A stretch of DNA of 18,105 bases from an uncultured Collinsella sp. (lineage in GTDB: Bacteria > Actinomycetota > Coriobacteriia > Coriobacteriales > Coriobacteriaceae). Position 1 is the stretch's first letter. Every line of letters begins with the position of its first letter. Made by a program: the position numbers and the translations under genes. Positions 13,439-18,105 of the stretch are shown piece after piece. Under the pieces are notes generated by a model that did no database searches, was not told where the DNA came from, and was given only the letters and a program-made list of their open reading frames with translations. The DNA lies in the NCBI GenBank assembly GCA_902474645.1, contig CABRWN010000023.1:1-18105 (forward strand), written 5' to 3'.

Positions 13439-14776
13439 ATGCCCCAGAACATCTTCGGTACCGACGGCGTCCGTGGCGTCGCCAATGCCGACCTCTCGTG
13501 TGACCTCGCGTTTCGCCTGGGCCGCGCGGCGACCAAGTTTCTTGGTCCGGACATCTGCATCGGCCGTGACACGCGCCTTTCGGGCACCATGCTCGAGAGC
13601 GCTCTGACCGCCGGCATTATGGCCGAGGGCGGCCGTCCGCACTGCTGCGGCGTCATCCCCACGCCTGCCGTGGCACTGCTCACCGTTCAGAACGAGCTCG
13701 ACGGCGGCATCGTCATCTCTGCTTCGCATAATCCGCCGGAGTTCAACGGCATCAAGTTCTTTAGCCGCAAGGGCATGAAGCTTCCTGATGCTGTCGAGGA
13801 AGAGATCAGCGCCTGGGTCATGTCCGAGGAAGCCATGGCTGCCGACACGCTGCCGACCGGCGCCGGCGTGGGCCACATTATCAAGATGAAGGACGCCCGC
13901 AAGGCATATGTCGACCACGCCATCGATACGCTTGATGGCCTAAGGCTCGACGGCCTGGTCGTTGCCGTCGACTGCGGTCACGGTGCTTCCTGCCAGACTA
14001 CGCCCGCCGCGCTGCAACGCCTGGGTGCCACGGTGCATGCCATCAACACAGATTACTGCGGCACTGACATTAACGTTGAGTGCGGCTCCACTCACCTTGA
14101 GCCCCTGCGCGAGCTCGTACTGCGCACCCATGCCGATATCGGTCTGGCCCACGACGGCGACGCCGACCGCGTACTGTTCGTGGACAGCGAGGGCAATGAG
14201 ATCGACGGTGACTACATCCTGGCTATCTGCGGTTCTGACCTTGCCGCTCGCGGCAAGCTCGCCAACTCCGAGATCGTCTCGACCGTCATGTGCAACCTGG
14301 GCTTCTCCATCGCTATGAAGGAACAGGGCTTCGAGATGGTCCAGACCGCCGTGGGCGACCGCTACGTTCTGGAGCGCATGCTCGCGGACGGTGCCGTCAT
14401 CGGCGGCGAGCAGTCCGGCCACATCATCTTCCTGGAGCACAACACCACCGGCGACGGCCTGGTGACGGCCCTGCAGCTTCTGGCCGTGCTCAAGCGCACC
14501 GGTCGTACCCTCACCGATCTTGCCGGCATCATGAAGAAGTACCCGCAGGTACTCGTCAACGTGCATTCCGACAACAAGGCCGGTCTGGACGATTGCCAGC
14601 CCATCTGGGATGCCGTCGCTGCTGCCGAGAAGGAGCTTGACGGCCGCGGCCGCATTCTGGTGCGCCCGAGCGGTACCGAGCCGCTGGTCCGCGTGATGGC
14701 CGAGGCCGAGACGCACGAGCTGACCCAGCGCGTTGTCGACGACATCGTCGAGGTTGTCAAGCGCGAACTTCCCTAA
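13439..14776 (+). CDS. glmM: Phosphoglucosamine mutase
   Basis: GlmM converts glucosamine-6-phosphate to glucosamine-1-phosphate on the way to UDP-GlcNAc and peptidoglycan. The 445-residue protein has the N-terminal FGTDGVRG motif, the phosphoserine loop ISASHNP with S96, the Mg-binding DGDADR (239-244), the sugar-binding GGEQSGH (322-328) and the phosphate-binding RPSGTEP (409-415). Length matches the family. GGGAAGGAG lies seven bases before ATG 13439. It follows the rpsI terminator; I see no clear promoter of its own in the 50 bases between, so read-through or a weak promoter must serve. The rplM-rpsI-glmM order is common in Gram-positive bacteria. Confidence 0.96.
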   Translation: MPQNIFGTDGVRGVANADLSCDLAFRLGRAATKFLGPDICIGRDTRLSGTMLESALTAGIMAEGGRPHCCGVIPTPAVALLTVQNELDGGIVISASHNPPEFNGIKFFSRKGMKLPDAVEEEISAWVMSEEAMAADTLPTGAGVGHIIKMKDARKAYVDHAIDTLDGLRLDGLVVAVDCGHGASCQTTPAALQRLGATVHAINTDYCGTDINVECGSTHLEPLRELVLRTHADIGLAHDGDADRVLFVDSEGNEIDGDYILAICGSDLAARGKLANSEIVSTVMCNLGFSIAMKEQGFEMVQTAVGDRYVLERMLADGAVIGGEQSGHIIFLEHNTTGDGLVTALQLLAVLKRTGRTLTDLAGIMKKYPQVLVNVHSDNKAGLDDCQPIWDAVAAAEKELDGRGRILVRPSGTEPLVRVMAEAETHELTQRVVDDIVEVVKRELP

Positions 14777-14806
14777 TGGTCAAAAACCGTTGCCAAGTGG
14801 TAAACT
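14777..14806 (+). promoter_or_regulatory. Possible extended -10 promoter of the EIIA gene
   Basis: TGGTAAACT (14798-14806) is a TAAACT box with TGN in front, and TGGTCA (14777-14782) is a weak -35 at 18 bases. The GTGGTAA core is the same as in the tmRNA promoter. Confidence 0.4.
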
Positions 14807-14847
14807 GTTAAGGTTATTTTGATTGATTGGTATGTCCGAGGGGGAGC

Positions 14848-15345
14848 ATGTTCACTAAAGTCCTAAGGTCTTTTGGTATGCGTGGTCGAGTCCTTACGCT
14901 GGATGCTCCCATCTCGGGCGATGTCATTCCGCTTTCCGAGGTAAACGACCAGACGTTTGCCACCGGCCTTTTGGGTCAGGGCGTGGCGATTCGGCCCACC
15001 GGAACGCGTGTGATTGCACCGGCTGATGCCAAGGTCGAGGCCATTTTTCCCACGGGACATGCCGTTGCGCTTAACACGGTCGATGGCTTGGACGTGCTCA
15101 TCCACGTTGGCCTGGACACTGTTCAGCTCGAGGGCAAACACTTTACCGTACATGCGCAAGTGGGTGACATCGTCCATAAGGGCGATGTACTCATTGAGTT
15201 CGATCGCGAGGCAATTGCTGCCGAGGGCTACGATGTGACGGTTCCCATCTTGGTGTGCAACTCCGTTGAGTTCTCGAGCATTAAGGGCTCCGTTGGCGTG
15301 CATGTCGAGGAGATGGACCAGCTCATCGTTGCTCGCGAGCGCTAG
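14848..15345 (+). CDS. crr: Stand-alone PTS glucose-type EIIA protein
   Basis: The 165-residue protein is a complete EIIA-Glc domain: APISGDVIPLSEV (20-32), TGHAV with H71, and DVLIHVGLDTVQL with H86. The two histidines are 15 residues apart, as are H75 and H90 of E. coli Crr, so H86 would be the phosphorylated residue. It receives phosphate from HPr and passes it to a sugar-specific EIIB; no EIIB or EIIC is encoded here, so it must serve permeases elsewhere or act as a sensor. ATG 14848 follows GAGGGGGAGC. The upstream in-frame TTG (14827) lacks a ribosome binding site. It sits between glmM and nagB, fitting amino-sugar or glucose uptake. Confidence 0.9.
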   Translation: MFTKVLRSFGMRGRVLTLDAPISGDVIPLSEVNDQTFATGLLGQGVAIRPTGTRVIAPADAKVEAIFPTGHAVALNTVDGLDVLIHVGLDTVQLEGKHFTVHAQVGDIVHKGDVLIEFDREAIAAEGYDVTVPILVCNSVEFSSIKGSVGVHVEEMDQLIVARER

Positions 15346-15367
15346 CAAGTGCACGTGGCCATTAGCC

Positions 15368-15616
15368 TACAATTCAAACACGTTTACGGAGGGCGCCCTT
15401 GAAAGAGGACGCCCTCCGTGGCAAGATGGGAAACGTCCGAGGCTAAACAGCTTCGGGTCACCGTGGACGGGCAGGGGCCTCGACGCGGCTAGACACGAGA
15501 CACATACATTACGCGACCTCGCCCTGGTGGCCGCACACGTTGGTTGCGGCCGACGCGGGCCGCGGGCAAGTGCTTGTAAGGGAGCCTTGCCTCTCTTGTA
15601 CGAGAAAGGACGCGTA
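15368..15616 (+). promoter_or_regulatory. Promoter -10 and long structured leader of nagB
   Basis: TACAAT (15368-15373) is a good -10 box with no clear -35; transcription would start near 15380. The leader then holds four stems: a perfect 10-bp hairpin (15386-15395 with 15410-15419), an 8-bp hairpin CCGAGGCT-AAAC-AGCTTCGG (15437-15456), a 7-bp hairpin GGCCGCA/TGCGGCC (15529-15551) and GGCAAG/CTTGCC (15565-15570 with 15586-15591). The last is followed by TCTCTTGT just before the AAAGGA ribosome binding site, as an attenuator would be. I cannot match it to a known riboswitch or ribozyme; it may also be an independent small RNA. Confidence 0.5.
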
Positions 15617-16345
15617 ATGAAGATCATTAAAGCTAAAGACTATGAGGATATGAGCCGCAAGGCCGCCAATATTATCTCGGCGCAGGTTATCCTCAAGCCC
15701 GACTGTGTGCTGGGCCTTGCCACCGGCTCCACCCCGATCGGTGCCTACAAGCAGCTCGCTGCTTGGTACGAGAAGGGCGACGTCGACTTTGCCGAGGTCA
15801 GCACCTACAACCTGGACGAGTATCGCGGCCTTTCGCACGACGATCCCCAGAGCTATCACTACTTCATGCGTGAGAACTTCTTCGATCACATCAACATTGA
15901 CCTGAACAACACGCATGTGCCCGACGGTTCCAACCCCGATGCCGCCGCTGCCTGCTCTGAGTACGACAAGATCGTTGCCGCCGCCGGTTACCCGGATCTG
16001 CAGCTGCTCGGTATTGGCAACAACGGCCACATCGGCTTCAACGAGCCCGATGACCACTTCTCCAAGGGTACGCACTGCGTCGACCTCACCGAGAGCACTA
16101 TTCAGGCCAACAGCCGCTTGTTCGACAGCATCGACGATGTTCCCCGTCAGGCCTACACCATGGGTACCCAGACCATCATGTATGCCCGCATGATCCTGGT
16201 CGTCGCCAATGGCGAGGCCAAGGCTCAGGCCGTGCATGACATGTGCTATGGTCCGGTTACGCCCGAGTGCCCGGCTTCGATCCTGCAGCTGCACACCAAC
16301 TGCGTTGTCGTTGCCGACGAGGCCGCCCTTTCGCTCTGCGAGTAG
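15617..16345 (+). CDS. nagB: Glucosamine-6-phosphate deaminase
   Basis: NagB turns glucosamine-6-phosphate into fructose-6-phosphate and ammonia, feeding amino sugars to glycolysis. The 242-residue protein has GLATGSTP (33-40, phosphate binding), NLDEY with catalytic D67, and GIGNNGHIGFNEP (132-144) with H138 and E143. N136 stands where E. coli has D141, as in other Gram-positive enzymes. Length equals the short Bacillus type rather than the 266-residue enterobacterial form. ATG 15617 follows AAAGGA; the frame stays open upstream to 15266, but that part overlaps the EIIA gene and the leader hairpins and has no conserved look. It opposes GlmM at the same metabolite, so control through the leader would make sense. 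Confidence 0.96.
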   Translation: MKIIKAKDYEDMSRKAANIISAQVILKPDCVLGLATGSTPIGAYKQLAAWYEKGDVDFAEVSTYNLDEYRGLSHDDPQSYHYFMRENFFDHINIDLNNTHVPDGSNPDAAAACSEYDKIVAAAGYPDLQLLGIGNNGHIGFNEPDDHFSKGTHCVDLTESTIQANSRLFDSIDDVPRQAYTMGTQTIMYARMILVVANGEAKAQAVHDMCYGPVTPECPASILQLHTNCVVVADEAALSLCE

Positions 16346-16378
16346 CGCGAATCCTGCAGCTCGACATAGCCTTGCCTA

Positions 16379-16405
16379 AGGCCTCCGCTTTGCGGGGGCC
16401 TTTTT
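16379..16405 (+). terminator. Rho-independent terminator of nagB
   Basis: AGGCCTCCGC (16379-16388) pairs with GCGGGGGCCT (16392-16401) over ten pairs with one G-T pair and a TTT loop, followed by four more T. Confidence 0.93.
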
Positions 16406-16793
16406 GCTATCCCTTTTTGCCCACTTGACCAAAATCTTGCCGCAAGCTTGACGAATGCCGGATGTCCAACAGCTTGATTCATTCTATACCAGATTCTATG
16501 CAAAAATGCCACTAGTAGGTCGTAGACGGTAGCGGGTGCTAGGCGAGTTGAATGACATGGCTGAACCTTGTTCATCTGCGTTACACTGCCGCTTAGATGG
16601 GACAAGCTGACAAGCTCATTTACCTGCTTAAAGACCGATTAGTCGGGGGATTAATAACAATCGGCCCTCGCTGTACAAAAACTTGCCGCTTGCGTACCAA
16701 AAGACAACCTAAAACACAAGGTCGCTCTATTCATAGCGCGGCTTGTATGGTCTTGAGGCTACAGTGTCCATACGGTCGAGTTGAGGAGCGGGC
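16406..16793. other. 388-base gap without a convincing gene
   Basis: The gap is more AT-rich to the eye than its neighbours. Imperfect direct repeats AAGCTTGACGAATG (near 16445) and AGCTTGATTCATTC (near 16470) lie in the first third. TTGATT followed 17 bases later by TATGCA is a weak promoter candidate near 16472-16500. CCGA-TTAG-TCGG is a small hairpin near 16640. Nothing resembles a tRNA, a known riboswitch or a protein with a ribosome binding site. It probably holds the distant promoter and leader of the regulator gene at 16794. Confidence 0.4.
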
Positions 16794-18105
16794 ATGGTAA
16801 ACGATTTGAGCGGTATAGACGACCTCGAGCTGATGCCGCTGGGCGGAGGCTATATGGTGCGACGCGAACGCTTGATGAATGAGCTTATCGCCAAGGGCCG
16901 AAAGGCCGGCATCGTGGTTCTTTATGCGCCCGACGGGTTTGGGAAGACCTCGGTGCTGCTGCAGTACACCCATGAGGTTAAATGCGACCCGACGCGAGGC
17001 CCCGTGCGGATTATCGAGGCCGATCGCGCCATTGGGCGCGAGGTGTTTATGCAGCTCGAGGTGGTTACCGAAGAACTCAAAGACAAACCGCACTCCCTTA
17101 TCGCGATTGATAATGTGCCAAACCTCGATCAGCACGATACCGAAGACCTCATCGACAGGATTCGCGGCCTGCGCGCTATGGGGATAGGGGTCTTTATCTC
17201 CTGCCGTCCTTCAAATCGTCAGCTGATTCATGGGCTGGGCGATTCGGTTAAGATCAATGCGCAGATGCTCAAGGTGCATGCCTATGAGTATTCGGCGTGG
17301 GCATCGGCGTTTTCGATCAGCACATCGCTCGACTTTTATCAGCTCACGCAGGGCGTGCCCGAGCTCGTTTCGGCATTGCAGACGGGTCTGTATGGCCAAG
17401 GCGACGTAGCCGGTCTGCTCGAAAACGAGATTGTCAACGTATATGGCGCGGCACTTGTCGATCTGGCTTCGCTCGACAATAATGCGCTGTTTTGCGTGGC
17501 ATGTCTCATGGTTTTGATGGGCGAGGGCAATATCGCAGAACTCGAGGCCTGTGGGGTGAGGCTGTCGATGGTCGACCAGTCCTACTTTGTGCGCGACTAC
17601 CCGATCTTTGGCTTGGATCCCGCCGAGCGGAGTTTTACGTGTCTGGGCACGGAGGATAACGGACGCTTGCGCTTGCGTAAGTTGGTGGCCGAGGTCCGCC
17701 CCGAACTTGTTCCGAGGGCGGCCCGGATTTTGCTTAAGGCGGGCCGATGCGATGCGGCGATGGGTCTGGCGGATGCCTTTTTGGAGCGTGAGGCGGTCCT
17801 TGAACTTGCTGGACAGTATGGGGTCGATCTGGCTCTGACGGGGCACGGAGCCGATATCTGCCGAGCAGCGTTGGGCACGATCGATGCCGACGATCCGGCT
17901 CCAGAGCCAACGCCCGCCGAGGCGCTCGGCGTATATCTGGCAGCGGTCAGCGTGTCCAATACAAAGCTCGCTCGCTATATGGCATCGGTCATCGAGCGCG
18001 GGGGCGAACGGGCGGCCTGCGAAATAGACCCTGTTTCATGGAGGGTGGCCCAGACACTGACGGCTGTTTGCTATGGGGACAACGGGCTTTGGCTTCCTAC
18101 GAACC
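16794..18105 (+). CDS. STAND-type ATPase regulator, MalT/LuxR-like (cut by the window edge)
   Basis: The frame is open from ATG 16794 to the end of the window, giving at least 437 residues with no stop. GAGGAG (16783-16788) lies five bases before the start. Walker A is APDGFGKTS (45-53) and a Walker B-like LIAIDNV has D106. The order, a short N terminus, a P-loop ATPase and then a long helical part with TPR-like Ala/Leu-rich repeats, fits the MalT/LuxR group of large signal-sensing regulators. The diagnostic C-terminal LuxR helix-turn-helix would lie beyond the window, so this class is inferred. Neighbouring nagB and EIIA could suggest a sugar signal, but the terminator and the 388-base gap separate it. 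An alternative is another STAND ATPase without DNA binding. Confidence 0.7.
   Translation, partial: MVNDLSGIDDLELMPLGGGYMVRRERLMNELIAKGRKAGIVVLYAPDGFGKTSVLLQYTHEVKCDPTRGPVRIIEADRAIGREVFMQLEVVTEELKDKPHSLIAIDNVPNLDQHDTEDLIDRIRGLRAMGIGVFISCRPSNRQLIHGLGDSVKINAQMLKVHAYEYSAWASAFSISTSLDFYQLTQGVPELVSALQTGLYGQGDVAGLLENEIVNVYGAALVDLASLDNNALFCVACLMVLMGEGNIAELEACGVRLSMVDQSYFVRDYPIFGLDPAERSFTCLGTEDNGRLRLRKLVAEVRPELVPRAARILLKAGRCDAAMGLADAFLEREAVLELAGQYGVDLALTGHGADICRAALGTIDADDPAPEPTPAEALGVYLAAVSVSNTKLARYMASVIERGGERAACEIDPVSWRVAQTLTAVCYGDNGLWLPTN

Noticed and set aside
15426..15446. Six-codon leader peptide (MGNVRG) in the nagB leader
   Set aside because: No ribosome binding site is available; the nearby GGAGGG is inside a stable stem.
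15266..15616. N-terminal extension of NagB in the same open frame
   Set aside because: It overlaps the EIIA gene and the leader hairpins, looks non-protein-like, and ATG 15617 has a proper ribosome binding site and the normal family start.
16597..16800. 67-residue frame before the STAND regulator
   Set aside because: No ribosome binding site, basic and low-complexity translation, no recognisable family.

Overview
The window is a chromosomal stretch from a high-GC Gram-positive bacterium. Protein style, ALAA-ending tmRNA tag, NagB and L13/S9/GlmM gene order, and the mix of small accessory modules all suggest an Actinomycetota gut anaerobe of the class Coriobacteriia, most like Collinsella. 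This is my inference from recognition; no database search was possible.

Left part (1-6.3 kb): an orphan AAA+ ATPase of the DUF4143 type sits behind a large palindrome that carries CRP-like half-sites. It converges on an AraC-family regulator, which is divergent from a two-gene ABC half-transporter operon with fused membrane and ATPase domains. The regulator-plus-two-half-transporters layout resembles YbtA/YbtPQ and IrtAB metallophore uptake systems. Middle (6.3-10.3 kb): a dispersed palindrome; a metal-transport operon (small DUF6110-type membrane protein plus a P1B-like ATPase with YSC in place of CPC); a compact toxin-antitoxin operon (ribbon-helix-helix antitoxin, PIN toxin) under a promoter decorated with three GCTAGC palindromes; and an unrecognised 144-residue protein on the other strand.

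RNA and repeat part (10.3-11.4 kb): a complete one-piece tmRNA gene (364 nt, CCA encoded) with a strong terminator, followed by about 450 bp without a gene. That gap holds a 135-bp multi-hairpin element whose terminal inverted repeats copy the tmRNA 3' end, and a second, truncated copy of it.

Right part (11.4-18.1 kb): a patatin-like phospholipase, the ribosomal protein pair rplM-rpsI, glmM, a stand-alone glucose-type PTS EIIA, and nagB behind a roughly 240-nt structured leader. GlmM draws glucosamine-6-phosphate into cell-wall synthesis and NagB returns it to glycolysis, so this region is an amino-sugar node with a PTS sensor beside it. The window ends inside a large STAND-type ATPase regulator (MalT/LuxR-like) that runs off the right edge. 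The least explained pieces are the ssrA-derived hairpin element, the nagB leader and the palindrome in front of the AAA+ ATPase.
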